Virus record (IMG/VR): IMGVR_UViG_3300036900_000024
Coordinates: 1 to 22,760 of that record
Reading direction: 5' to 3' (one strand)
From: a virus
Length of the DNA stretch: 22,760 bases
The position numbers were made by a program, and so were the translations under genes. Below, one piece after another: positions 1-7,290 of this stretch (positions are counted from its first letter, which is position 1; each line of letters begins with the position of its first letter). The notes below the pieces were generated by a model. The model saw only the letters and a program-made list of their open reading frames with translations, was not told where the DNA came from and searched no databases.

Positions 1-154
1 GGATGGTATTGAATGCGGCGGTGAGACCCTGGACGATGTTCTGTGCGTCCGTCACCACCTGGAGGGGAACGGTCTGCGCTGGCGTGGTGCCAGGGGTCTG
101 GCAGGAGACTAGCAGAAGCGCTGGGCTACCCAGCAGGATAGTTCGTCGGAACAT
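1..154 (-). CDS. Small phage lipoprotein, C-terminus cut by window edge
   Basis: The first 51 codons of a minus-strand gene are visible. The product starts MFRRTILLG, has a hydrophobic stretch through about residue 17 and a lipobox LVSC with the lipidated cysteine at C18. A Thr/Pro/Gln-rich linker and the beginning of a helical domain (TDAQNIVQGL) follow. This is a type II signal peptide, so the mature protein should be membrane-anchored and face the periplasm. The gene begins 4 nt after the stop of the holin candidate, with a weak AAGG upstream of the ATG. Its place after two membrane-protein genes suggests a lysis or envelope role. An outer-membrane spanin subunit is possible, but no embedded partner frame can be judged because the gene runs off the window. 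Confidence 0.7.
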   Translation of the reverse strand, partial: MFRRTILLGSPALLLVSCQTPGTTPAQTVPLQVVTDAQNIVQGLTAAFNTI

Positions 155-158
155 TGGT

Positions 159-683
159 TTATGCCTTCATGCCTGGAGACGTGCGATCCGGTGGCCATTG
201 CGGCGGTCGCCTGTCTTGGGGTTGGTAGCTCTCCGCAACCGGTGGTGCGTCCGCCGGAGCTGCGGGGTTGATCTCCATCCTCGTCGTAGTGACGACGGCG
301 GGGGGCGCTGTAGCCAGCAGCGTTCCGAGCCTCGCCGAGACCATCTGCTTCACATGGTCATCCGTGATGTCGAGCGTCTTCAGGGTGTCCGGCAACGAAC
401 TCAGGACGTGGTTCACGCCGTAGGCCAGGGCAGCATTGTTGACGGCCACATTTCCGAAGGCGCCCTGGTCCACCCGATCCAGCGCGTATTTGTAGGCCGC
501 GCCCGCGCCCGCGGTTGCCGCCGTCTCGACGCGCTGCGCCAATTCGGCGTTGTTCGCCATGTTGAACCGCTTCAGCACGGCGATGACCAGGATCGGAATG
601 GCCGCCGTGACAGCCGTAGAAGCCAATCCCAGCAGCGCCTCCAGCAGCGGTCCGAAGTCGATAGCGGTCACGGCTAACGCCAT
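159..683 (-). CDS. Candidate holin (LLH-like membrane protein)
   Basis: 174 aa. A short N-terminus is followed by one strong membrane segment at about residues 17-39 (LLGLASTAVTAAIPILVIAV) ending in KRF. Then comes a soluble helical region rich in Ala (ELAQRVETAATAGAGAAYKYAL, and near residues 106-122 DDHVKQMVSARLG), and a Pro-rich tail that looks disordered. One N-terminal membrane helix plus an Ala-rich cytoplasmic domain is the layout of LLH-type phage holins, and the neighbours are small membrane or lipoprotein genes. No endolysin is in the window; it may lie beyond the left edge. The start codon lies just upstream of the previous gene's stop, giving a 10-nt overlap. The holin role is inferred from architecture and position only; it could be another inner-membrane phage protein. 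Confidence 0.55.
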   Translation of the reverse strand: MALAVTAIDFGPLLEALLGLASTAVTAAIPILVIAVLKRFNMANNAELAQRVETAATAGAGAAYKYALDRVDQGAFGNVAVNNAALAYGVNHVLSSLPDTLKTLDITDDHVKQMVSARLGTLLATAPPAVVTTTRMEINPAAPADAPPVAESYQPQDRRPPQWPPDRTSPGMKA

Positions 684-853
684 CCGCCGAAACCACCGCC
701 GCCAAGACCGCCGAACAGAAACAAGACAAGGAGGATGACCAGGATCAAACCGATGATCCCCATGCCTCCCCCTCCGTAGTAGCCGCCGCGATAGCCGTAG
801 AAGCCGCCGCCTCCAACTAGGAGGATGACGACGATAATCAGGATGAGCATCAT
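674..853 (-). CDS. Small Gly-rich two-TM protein (DUF3309-like)
   Basis: 59 aa if the first of two tandem ATG codons is used. The start is set by a GGAG 8 nt upstream; longer in-frame extensions lack a ribosome site. The protein is almost entirely two hydrophobic segments (LILIIVVILLV near residues 3-13 and IIGLILVILLVLFLF near 36-50) joined by a glycine/tyrosine loop (GGGGFYGYRGGYYGGGG), with a Gly-rich tail ending GGWR. The layout resembles small DUF3309-type membrane proteins. It overlaps the zinc-ribbon gene upstream (TGA inside ATGATG) and the holin candidate downstream, so it is probably translated with them. A class II holin or antiholin role is conceivable, but nothing in the sequence proves it. 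Confidence 0.65.
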   Translation of the reverse strand: MMLILIIVVILLVGGGGFYGYRGGYYGGGGMGIIGLILVILLVLFLFGGLGGGGFGGWR

Positions 854-1011
854 CCGGTGATCTCCTCTCGTATCAGATCGGTCGGCGGCCGAGGAGGTGG
901 TGGCGCTGGCCTGACACGCCCGCATTGGTCGCAGTTCTCATGGTGCGCAAACGACGCGAAGCCGCACTGGCATCGCCATATCATCGGCATATCCGCAATC
1001 GCCTCCGGCAT
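850..1011 (-). CDS. Short zinc-ribbon protein
   Basis: 53 aa. The ATG is preceded by GGGAG at 7-nt spacing, starts 1 nt after the stop of the upstream gene, and the stop overlaps the start of the Gly-rich membrane protein. The core is W-R-C-Q-C-G-F near residues 12-18 and C-D-Q-C-G-R at 27-32, giving CxC-x10-CxxC, followed by a Pro-rich stretch (APPPPRPP) and a short charged tail. Four cysteines in this spacing suggest a single zinc-binding knuckle. There is no homologue I can name. It may bind nucleic acid or a protein partner. Placement between two solid genes with tight junctions argues that it is real despite its size. Confidence 0.7.
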   Translation of the reverse strand: MPEAIADMPMIWRCQCGFASFAHHENCDQCGRVRPAPPPPRPPTDLIREEITG

Positions 1012-1012
1012 C

Positions 1013-1297
1013 TCACACTCCCGCCACCGGCAGCCACGTTCCCCCGCCTCTGGACACGAATAGCGTGCTCCCGATCGCGCCCGCCGTGTCGCTGTAGAGA
1101 CTGCCGATCGGCTTCACCGCGACCGGCGCACCGACGCCGCTGGTCCAGTCCGGCGCCCCCGTGACGCCGACCGAGATCATCATGCCGCCTTTCAGCAGCT
1201 CATACGTCGCGCCCTGCAGCTTTAGCATCTGCTGCAAGGCGTCCACGATGCGGACGACATCGGAGATCGAGGAGGTGGCACCGAACGCGCCGCTCAT
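1013..1297 (-). CDS. Small tail-associated protein of unknown function
   Basis: 94 aa, starting in an ATGA overlap with the stop of the nozzle-like gene. The N-terminal third is helical (SDVVRIVDALQQMLKLQG). The C-terminal part is beta/Gly-rich and ends in a segment (PIGSLYSDTAGAIGSTLFVSRG, then TWLP) like those at the ends of phage tail-fibre and neck accessory proteins. It lacks a signal peptide or membrane helix. Immediate coupling to the nozzle-like gene suggests a virion or tail-assembly role. I do not recognise a named family. Confidence 0.75.
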   Translation of the reverse strand: MSGAFGATSSISDVVRIVDALQQMLKLQGATYELLKGGMMISVGVTGAPDWTSGVGAPVAVKPIGSLYSDTAGAIGSTLFVSRGGGTWLPVAGV

Positions 1298-3327
1298 CGC
1301 CGACCCGCCGGCGCAACGCGCGCTATCACCGCGCCCATCCGCTGGTGTCCCCCAAGCGTGTCACCACCTACCTGGAGCGCCACCAGCTTGTTGCGAAGGT
1401 TCATGTTGACCATCGGCGCGCTGCTGTTCACAGAGAACGGTCCATATGCCGTGCCAGGGTCCTCGGCGAAGTCTCGGCCAATGACCGTCAACTTGGTGAC
1501 CGGCTCAGGATCGCCCGCCTCGCGGATATGCTGGTGGAAGTCCGGTTCCAGCCGGTCGACGCGCATGTAGTCGCCCGCCTCGCCTAGCCAGAAGTTGCCT
1601 GACAGGAAGAACCAGACCATCGGGGCGCCGTTCGCGTCGTGGCCTTCCTCGTGCTGCATCAGCAGACCGGCGATGTCAGCGCCGATCGGGTTGCCCATGG
1701 TGGAGTGATCCGTCCATGCCGTGCGCTGGTACTGCGACGATTGCCCTTTGTCCCACAGGTTATCGGCGTAGTTCCACTTCACGTAGCCGATCGGCGCTGC
1801 GGCATCGTAGATCGGCGAGGACGGGTTGATCGGGAAGTGCCACGCTACCTCGTCGTAGAGGGTGTTCAGCGCGCCGAATATCTGCTCCGTCTGGCTGTCG
1901 TCGAAGTTGTCGAACATCCACGACCATACGGTGCAGTCCAGCGGCGCGATGGCGCCACCGTCATACCGGAAGAACCCACGGTCGGACGGCCAGACCACCG
2001 AGTTGCCGACCACGACCGGCGCCCGCATGCTGATCGCTTCGCAGTTCACGCCGATGCGGTTGAAGCCGAACACAAACGGCAGGCCCTGGTAGACCATCGA
2101 CCACAGACCGACATCGGTCCAGATCAGCGCACCGAGGCCAACCGCTATCCCGGCGACGATCGTCGAGCCGGATGGAAGCTGGAAGCTGCCCGCCTGGTTG
2201 GTGGCACTCGCCACCCACGCCGTGCGATCTCCGCTGTCGCTCCAGCGCACCAGGGTCGGAAACTGCTGGCCTCCGGTTTCCGCGCCAAGCGCCACCAATA
2301 TCTGCGCCTGGGCAATGCCGAACACCAGGATGTTTGCTATCGGCGCATTTGGCACGATGGCGGCGGGGATGACAGCCGGCGGAGACCACGAGTAGATCGC
2401 GCCGTTCATCGGCGAGGCGATGAGGTCCTGGCCCCAGTGATCGAGCGACCACAGGCGAAGGCCAAGGATCACGCTGCTGTTGGCTCCCCCCCAATCTCCC
2501 GCGCCCCAGTCACCGCCGCCCCACCCGCCGGAGGCCACGTTGACCGCCTGCCCTGACGCGATGAGATACTGGATCTGGACATTCCCGCCGTTCTCGACGC
2601 CGGTCGTGGTGGCGCTCGCCAGGCCGGTGGCTACGAAGTCCACGCGGTTCGCATCGACCACATTGGTGACGGTGTAGGTGCCAGACAGGACGATGGTCGC
2701 CACCGTCGTGGAGACGGGCACCGTGAACGCATCGCCGAGCGCAAGCCCGTGGTTGTTAAGCGTACGTCGCACGGTCGCGGTGCCGATCGTCGTGGAGAAC
2801 ACCGGAACGGCGCCGCCGTGGTTCACGAGCGTCGTGGCGGGCGCGGCCGCCTGGATCGTGTAGGTGGTGCCGCTGACGATGCTCTGCACCAGGTAGAATC
2901 CCTGGAGCACGATGCCGCCCACCGATACGGCGTCTATGATGTTGATCCAGTCGCCGACGCCTGCCGTGGTGATCGCATCGACGACGGTGACAACCTGCGA
3001 GCCTGCCGTGGTGGAGAAGTCCACCGCGATGTTGTCGGTCGCACGCAGCGGGGTGATGTCCCCGAGGATGCCGCCGCTGACGACGGCTAGGCGCTGCTCG
3101 GTGCCGATCGCCAGATATGGATTCCCATTAAAATCGGACCAAGCAAAAAGCGCCCGGCATGTTCCTACGTATGGCGGAGAGATGAGATACTGCACCCATC
3201 CGCCAAGCTTCTCGACCATGCCGTTGAAATGGCGGATGAGATTGCTGTCCGATATGCCGCCTTCGTTTAAGGTGGCTGTCTTCTCGATGTCGACACCCGG
3301 ACGGAACACCAGCTTCTTAAGAGGCAT
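1294..3327 (-). CDS. Tail nozzle / DNA-stabilisation-like protein
   Basis: 677 aa, the second-largest gene here. The start is supported by GGAGG 9 nt upstream of the ATG. The protein is rich in beta-forming residues throughout. There is a Val/Thr-rich insertion near residues 100-245 and a Gly/Trp segment (SGGWGGGDWGAGDWGG) near 265-280. It continues with LWSLDHWGQDLIASP near 292-306, a pattern typical of the beta-propeller body of short-tail nozzle proteins (the P22 gp10/T7 gp12-like class). The second half has further Trp-rich strands (WSDSGDRTAWV, WPSDRGFFRYDGG). There is no signal peptide or transmembrane helix. With two adaptor-like genes and a tailspike upstream, a nozzle closing the tail tube is the most sensible call. 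The assignment rests on composition, size and context, not on a catalytic motif. Confidence 0.65.
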   Translation of the reverse strand: MPLKKLVFRPGVDIEKTATLNEGGISDSNLIRHFNGMVEKLGGWVQYLISPPYVGTCRALFAWSDFNGNPYLAIGTEQRLAVVSGGILGDITPLRATDNIAVDFSTTAGSQVVTVVDAITTAGVGDWINIIDAVSVGGIVLQGFYLVQSIVSGTTYTIQAAAPATTLVNHGGAVPVFSTTIGTATVRRTLNNHGLALGDAFTVPVSTTVATIVLSGTYTVTNVVDANRVDFVATGLASATTTGVENGGNVQIQYLIASGQAVNVASGGWGGGDWGAGDWGGANSSVILGLRLWSLDHWGQDLIASPMNGAIYSWSPPAVIPAAIVPNAPIANILVFGIAQAQILVALGAETGGQQFPTLVRWSDSGDRTAWVASATNQAGSFQLPSGSTIVAGIAVGLGALIWTDVGLWSMVYQGLPFVFGFNRIGVNCEAISMRAPVVVGNSVVWPSDRGFFRYDGGAIAPLDCTVWSWMFDNFDDSQTEQIFGALNTLYDEVAWHFPINPSSPIYDAAAPIGYVKWNYADNLWDKGQSSQYQRTAWTDHSTMGNPIGADIAGLLMQHEEGHDANGAPMVWFFLSGNFWLGEAGDYMRVDRLEPDFHQHIREAGDPEPVTKLTVIGRDFAEDPGTAYGPFSVNSSAPMVNMNLRNKLVALQVGGDTLGGHQRMGAVIARVAPAGRR

Positions 3328-3363
3328 TGTTTTATGCCTCCACGAACGCTAGGATGTTGAAAC

Positions 3364-3397
3364 GAGGCGCCGCCTGTTTGCGGCAGGACAGCGCCTC
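3364..3397. repeat. Inverted repeat between nozzle and HNH genes
   Basis: GAGGCGC at 3364-3370 is matched by its reverse complement GCGCCTC at 3391-3397, with a second inner pairing CCTG/CAGG, so a stable hairpin can form on either strand. It sits between the divergent starts of the nozzle-like gene and the HNH gene, about 30 nt upstream of the HNH start. There is no T-run on either side, so it does not read as an intrinsic terminator. It could regulate the endonuclease gene or mark the edge of the insertion. Confidence 0.5.
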
Positions 3398-3427
3398 TGA
3401 CCACTGCCTCTGGATGAGAGAGACACG

Positions 3428-3967
3428 ATGGCTAAGCACCCTCTGCCCGACGCCGATGAGATACGCAAGCTGCTGGACTATAACCCGGATACCGGGATCT
3501 TTACGTGGAAGATCCGCACCGTTGAAGGGTTCATTGACCAGCATTGGTGCAACCACTGGAACTCTAAGTGGGCAGGAAAGAGGGCTGGCAACATCAATTC
3601 CGCCGGGTACTGCATTATCAATTTCCTGGGGCGCCAGAGGAAAGCGCACAGACTGGCGTGGCTTATAGTAAACGGCCGGTGGCCTCCAGAGCAGATTGAC
3701 CATATTAACGGCGATAAAAGCGACAACAGGATAGCTAACCTGCGTGAAGCTACGCGTAGACAGAATGCTATAAATACCCCAAAAAAACGGTCCAGCAACA
3801 ACCCATACAAGAATATTTACAAACGAGGGAAACGATGGGCGGTTTACGTTTCTGCTCATAAGAATATGCAGTACGTAGGGCTCTTTCGCACCCCAGAGGA
3901 AGCGCATAAAGCGTACTGCATGGCTGCCCGGAAGTTCCACGGAGAGTTTTTCAATCGAGGGCATTAG
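3428..3967 (+). CDS. HNH homing endonuclease with AP2 domain
   Basis: 179 aa on the plus strand, opposite to all structural genes. The N-terminus (IRKLLDYNPDTGIFTWK, residues 12-28) is the usual lead-in of HNH_3 enzymes. The HNH core runs about 72-110: H74 in AHRLAW, D91-H92 in IDHINGD, and N100-R101 with the NRIANLREAT stretch. An AP2-type DNA-binding domain follows at about 125-175 (NIYKRGKRWAVYV, then the GLFRTPEEAHKAY helix). Enzymes of this type cut DNA and spread themselves into phage relatives lacking the gene. The coding sequence is visibly more AT-rich than its neighbours, especially near 3690-3900, consistent with recent arrival. Its stop overlaps the convergent stop of the neighbouring minus-strand gene (TTAG). 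Confidence 0.93.
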   Translation: MAKHPLPDADEIRKLLDYNPDTGIFTWKIRTVEGFIDQHWCNHWNSKWAGKRAGNINSAGYCIINFLGRQRKAHRLAWLIVNGRWPPEQIDHINGDKSDNRIANLREATRRQNAINTPKKRSSNNPYKNIYKRGKRWAVYVSAHKNMQYVGLFRTPEEAHKAYCMAARKFHGEFFNRGH

Positions 3968-4203
3968 GTCAACTCAACGCCTAAAGCAGTTAGTTGGGTT
4001 TCAATGTCAGTGACATTGATCCTAAGAAAATCAGAGACATCAGCCCTAGACCGTTGGAGCAGCGTGTCGTCGAGCCCCGACCCGGTTATCGCATCCGCTA
4101 CCTTCATCAGCGAGTCCGCCTGCGACACCGCTGCCAGTCGCGAGACCAAGTCGGCCCGACGCGCCAGGAGCACCACGGCAGCATTTACATCTGCCACTTT
4201 CAC
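3964..4203 (-). CDS. Small helical protein downstream of the tail fibre
   Basis: 79 aa from a GTG that overlaps the fibre stop (GTGA). A longer reading exists upstream but would overlap the fibre gene by over 100 nt, so the coupled GTG is preferred. The protein is predicted mostly alpha-helical with regular Leu/Val/Ile spacing (VNAAVVLLARRADLVSRL near residues 6-23, and VTDIETQLTALGVEL near 64-78). It has no cysteine cluster, signal peptide or membrane segment. Small genes directly after fibres often encode fibre-attached or assembly proteins, but I recognise no family. Its stop abuts the HNH gene's stop. Confidence 0.75.
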   Translation of the reverse strand: MKVADVNAAVVLLARRADLVSRLAAVSQADSLMKVADAITGSGLDDTLLQRSRADVSDFLRINVTDIETQLTALGVELT

Positions 4204-5489
4204 CTGAGCCGCGCCTCCAGCGCCTCGATGCGGGCCAATGCCACCTGGAGCGCGCGCGTGAGGTAGGCAATCCAGTTGTCGGCCGGCATCATCAGCATTG
4301 CATCGGCGCAAGACACGAACCCGTCGCTGTCAACGCGCTCCGGCATCCCCTCGCACTTAACTGCCTGAACATACCGTGCATAGCCGGCGCGCACCTGGTC
4401 CTGCGCCAGAAAACCGGCTTCCGGTATCCCGCTTTCCTCCGGCGCCTCGTAGGTGCCACGCTTCAGGTATGTCACCGGCCGCGCCGTCATCACCCACCGC
4501 AAAGCGTCGTCCTCCGAAATCTCCTCGATGCCGCTTTTAAGCCGCGCGTCCGAGGTGGCGACGAACGCGCCTCCTCCCATCGAGGTGCCGCCGCTGGCGA
4601 AGAATGAGAAATTAGACCCTCCGCTTGAGAACGGTCCGCCGCCTGTAGTGTTATAAATCCATCCGCTCACGGCGAATGAAGCTGATCCGGCGCCGAATAC
4701 AGGCCCGATGAAGTTCCACGTCCCACCATCGTCCATCGTAAGCTTCGGTGTTCCCTGAGAGTTCGTGATCTGGATGCTACCGCCAGGGTTTGCATTTAAT
4801 AGTTGCGTATTGTTCGAGGAATTTACGCGTAGAATCCCTCTTGCCGTCCCTCCGGTGTCCTTCGCACCAAACGACTGATTGTTGTCGATGACAACGGCGC
4901 CGCCCGTAACGGTAATCTGCCCCGCTATAGAGGCGCCGCCAGACGTGGAAATGAGACCTGCTGCTCTTACGATACCCGAGAAGGTGCCCGTGGTAGCGGT
5001 CAGAGGCCCCGAGAAGGTGCCCGTGGTAGCCGTCAGAGGCCCCGAGAACGTGCCAGAGGTAGCCGTCACAGGCCCGGAAAAGGCCGGTGTCAGCACATCG
5101 ATATTCGTACCGTCCGATGTGTAGAACTGGCACATGCCTGGCGTGAGCGTCACAGTCCGGCCCGCGCCCGTCGTCAGGACCACGTTGTGCGCGCCCGTCG
5201 TGCTGTTCCGTGCCCAGCCTATGCGCGCGACCGGAGGCACCGTCACAGAGCAGTTGGAACCGAGCGCCCCGATAAAGTTCCACATCGCAAGCCGGCCCTG
5301 ATCCGGCGCGTTGTTCGCGGTGCTCAGCGTCTGCGTCGGGCCGGACAGTGCAATCGGCGTGTTGCCTGCCGCACCCTGCTCCGTTACCAGCCATGCGGCA
5401 TCGGCGATCGGTCCCCATGAATTGCGGACCGACGGATCCAGCGGCTGCATCTGCGCAATTCGCATCAGGGGCGTATATGTGGTCGCCAC
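4200..5489 (-). CDS. Tail fibre with S74 intramolecular chaperone domain
   Basis: 429 aa from a GTG 6 nt after the preceding stop. The N-terminal part (about 1-135) is beta-rich and may attach to the tail. Residues 138-170 are three tandem 11-residue repeats (SGPxTATxGTF). A Gly/Ser/Asn-rich shaft follows to about 310. The C-terminal 120 residues form a Peptidase_S74 / endosialidase-type chaperone domain beginning at SDARLKSGI (S313-K318), with S and K spaced five apart as in the self-cleaving Ser-Lys dyad of this family. The end (LARIEALEARLR) is a coiled coil with a trimerisation motif. Family knowledge says this domain trimerises the fibre and then cuts itself off before Ser313. The protein is probably one of two receptor-binding proteins, with the tailspike at 7287-8963. 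Confidence 0.9.
   Translation of the reverse strand: MATTYTPLMRIAQMQPLDPSVRNSWGPIADAAWLVTEQGAAGNTPIALSGPTQTLSTANNAPDQGRLAMWNFIGALGSNCSVTVPPVARIGWARNSTTGAHNVVLTTGAGRTVTLTPGMCQFYTSDGTNIDVLTPAFSGPVTATSGTFSGPLTATTGTFSGPLTATTGTFSGIVRAAGLISTSGGASIAGQITVTGGAVVIDNNQSFGAKDTGGTARGILRVNSSNNTQLLNANPGGSIQITNSQGTPKLTMDDGGTWNFIGPVFGAGSASFAVSGWIYNTTGGGPFSSGGSNFSFFASGGTSMGGGAFVATSDARLKSGIEEISEDDALRWVMTARPVTYLKRGTYEAPEESGIPEAGFLAQDQVRAGYARYVQAVKCEGMPERVDSDGFVSCADAMLMMPADNWIAYLTRALQVALARIEALEARLR
4980..5078 (-). repeat. Three tandem 33-bp repeats in the fibre gene
   Basis: Three consecutive 33-nt units encode SGP-V/L-TAT-S/T-GTF within the fibre shaft. The second and third units are near-identical in DNA; the unit first in the protein (5046-5078) differs at several positions, as expected for recent expansion of an older repeat. 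Copy number may vary among related phages and change shaft length. Confidence 0.85.
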
Positions 5490-5495
5490 GTCTCG

Positions 5496-6239
5496 TTACC
5501 CCGCTGGTGCGGCCATCGCCGCCTGTGGTGGTGGTTCGGGCGGCAAGCCCTTGCGGCGCCGCTCCTCTGCTCGTGCTGCTGTCAGCCGCTCGTGATACTG
5601 CTGCAACCAGGAGACCGCCTGCCGCGGATCGTCCGACTGCGCACCGAAGTTCGCCATGTAGCCGGCGATCTCGACCATGCAGGAGGCGACTAGAAGATCC
5701 GGGAACGCCACCGACAGATAGCTAGTCTGGTTGTCCGTTGACAGAGTTGCGGGCCGCCACGTCCCCGTCACCCGCACCGTGAACGCCAGGATCGGGGCGG
5801 GCGCTATGATGGCGTTCTGGTCATCCAGCATGGCGAAGTAAGTCGAACCGAATACCGGCGTGCCAGTCACGGACGTATCGGGCCAGATCAGGTTGACGTA
5901 ATCGAGCGACGCCCGCATGGCCGGGATCCAACTCGTGCCAACGCGAATGTCCAGACGCTCGACCGTGACTGGGTTCGTGTAGGCCAGCGGAGCGCCCTGA
6001 AAGACGATCGGATCGGCCACCTGAACCGGCATCCCCACCAGCGACAGCACCGAGTTGTTCGGCGTGCAGATCAGCGTCGTGTTCTGGCCGTGCGAGGCCA
6101 GCAGATCAGTCATGTCCCGCAGCGCCCGTAGCTCGCCGTTCTGGATCGCAGTGGGGATGTAGGCAGTGTAATCGGCGGCCGGGTTGACGGTCTGCTGCGC
6201 GAGTTCGGCAAGCGCGGCAGTGAGGTCGTCATAGGTCAT
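5496..6239 (-). CDS. Head-tail adaptor/stopper-like protein
   Basis: 247 aa, with the ATG overlapping the previous stop (ATGA). The N-terminus is helical (YDDLTAALAELAQQT, then IPTAIQNGELRALRDM). It is followed by a beta-rich centre with VERLDIRVGTSWIPAMRASLDYVNLIWP and a block YFAMLDDQNAIIAPAP, then a helical C-terminal end (VSWLQQYHERLTAARAEERRRKG) and a Pro/Ala tail. The pattern, an N-terminal helical bundle with a small beta insert carrying surface loops, is what I know from SU10/P22-type adaptor proteins that sit between portal and tail tip. Direct coupling to another adaptor-like gene supports this. Family placement is from overall pattern, not a diagnostic motif. Confidence 0.65.
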   Translation of the reverse strand: MTYDDLTAALAELAQQTVNPAADYTAYIPTAIQNGELRALRDMTDLLASHGQNTTLICTPNNSVLSLVGMPVQVADPIVFQGAPLAYTNPVTVERLDIRVGTSWIPAMRASLDYVNLIWPDTSVTGTPVFGSTYFAMLDDQNAIIAPAPILAFTVRVTGTWRPATLSTDNQTSYLSVAFPDLLVASCMVEIAGYMANFGAQSDDPRQAVSWLQQYHERLTAARAEERRRKGLPPEPPPQAAMAAPAG

Positions 6240-7081
6240 CGGAAATACGCGCTCAGATCAGGCGCCAAGTGCATGGGCGCGTGCTCGGTGTCCGCGTCCG
6301 CTGCCTCCTGCCATATGTCCTTCGCCAACAGGGTGAGCCCCTGAGTGCGGGACGGAGCCCATTTCACCGACAGCGCCGCAGCCACATCGGCGCACCACGC
6401 CTCGTAGAAATTGAACCGGACATCGAGCACGCCACCGTTCTCGATCTGCGCGTCGCTCAACCGTACGAAGGCCCAGTACAGCAACGTGTATGGTCCTGCC
6501 GCATCTGGCACCGGCCACACATTGATGTTCATCGGGCCGGAGGCCGGCGACTTCTGGAACCAATAGGAGGTGGGCGGGGACTGCTGGAGCTTCACCGGGA
6601 TCATCGCGTAGTCGGTTCGCGAGATCGGCGTCATGTAGGTGTCGACCAGATCAGAGCCGACCGTGATCCTCCGGTACACGTCGAAGATGTCCATGACAGA
6701 GGCATCGACGGCGTAGATCGCCTGACCCTGCACCATCGGCGTGGCTATCAGGCTCATCTTCCAGAGGTTGATGCCCCTGTTCGCCCACCGCGATTGCGTG
6801 AGGTTCATCGTCCGCCTGGCGCTCACGATGTGCTTTGTCTCAAGCTGCGTCGCCTCGATCCCGCAGCGCTCGTAGACCTCGATCAGCAGATCTGACAGCG
6901 GAGGATTGAACTGCGCGTTTTCTCCAGCGGGCGACGCGCTGCCCTCGATAGGGCTGTTACCGATATTGAAGTCGCCGATGGCGCTGCTGAAGCCGCCACC
7001 ACCGCCCGCTCCTCCGCCAGCTGGGGGCGCCCCGCCGGCACCAGCGGTGAACTCATCAAAGGTAGGGACGAGGACTGTCAT
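6236..7081 (-). CDS. Adaptor-like neck protein
   Basis: 281 aa from an ATGA-overlapping ATG. The first 60 residues are Gly/Ala/Pro-rich and look disordered. The folded part starts near residue 61 (PLSDLLIEVYERCGI) and continues with RRTMNLTQSRWANRGINLW and ISRTDYAMIPVKLQQSPPTSYWF. A strand-rich section with MNINVWPVPDAAGPYTLLYWAFVRL follows, and a C-terminal helix (FYEAWCADVAAALSVKW). The -RxxYxxxP-K-QSPPTxYW- plus -WPVPD- combination is typical of P22 gp4-like and tubular-protein-A-like adaptors in short-tailed phages. It probably contacts the portal or the nozzle. The long Gly-rich leader is unusual. The exact adaptor type cannot be decided by eye. Confidence 0.65.
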   Translation of the reverse strand: MTVLVPTFDEFTAGAGGAPPAGGGAGGGGGFSSAIGDFNIGNSPIEGSASPAGENAQFNPPLSDLLIEVYERCGIEATQLETKHIVSARRTMNLTQSRWANRGINLWKMSLIATPMVQGQAIYAVDASVMDIFDVYRRITVGSDLVDTYMTPISRTDYAMIPVKLQQSPPTSYWFQKSPASGPMNINVWPVPDAAGPYTLLYWAFVRLSDAQIENGGVLDVRFNFYEAWCADVAAALSVKWAPSRTQGLTLLAKDIWQEAADADTEHAPMHLAPDLSAYFR

Positions 7082-7290
7082 GCCGCTTTTGCCGCCTTCC
7101 AGTCCGAATCATCATAGTCTTCCACTTCCTCCACGATCGAAACGGGTGCCTTATCCTTGGCCGCTAACTCGGCCAGCAAACGGTCGATCTCCTCTTTCTG
7201 TTGGAGGATGTGCGAGCGCAGCCCTGCCTCGCGCTGCGCCGCCTCCATCACCATTGCCCCAAGTGCGCGGTTGTCGTGTTCCATGCTCAT
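7078..7290 (-). CDS. Small acidic coiled-coil protein
   Basis: 70 aa, starting in an ATGA overlap with the tailspike stop. The middle is a strong amphipathic coiled coil (LRSHILQQKEEIDRLLAELAAKD, about residues 24-46). It is followed by an acidic segment (IVEEVEDYDDSDW) and a short lysine tail. There is a second in-frame ATG at codon 3. It does not resemble a known family. Its position between tailspike and adaptor, plus the coiled coil, suggests an assembly or linking role in the tail. Confidence 0.75.
   Translation of the reverse strand: MSMEHDNRALGAMVMEAAQREAGLRSHILQQKEEIDRLLAELAAKDKAPVSIVEEVEDYDDSDWKAAKAA

Noticed and set aside
3364-3397. Intrinsic terminator at the inverted repeat beside the HNH gene
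   Set aside because: No T-run follows the stem on either strand.
3332-3964. 210-aa minus-strand frame opposite the HNH gene
   Set aside because: The plus-strand frame has unmistakable HNH and AP2 motifs; the reverse frame has none.
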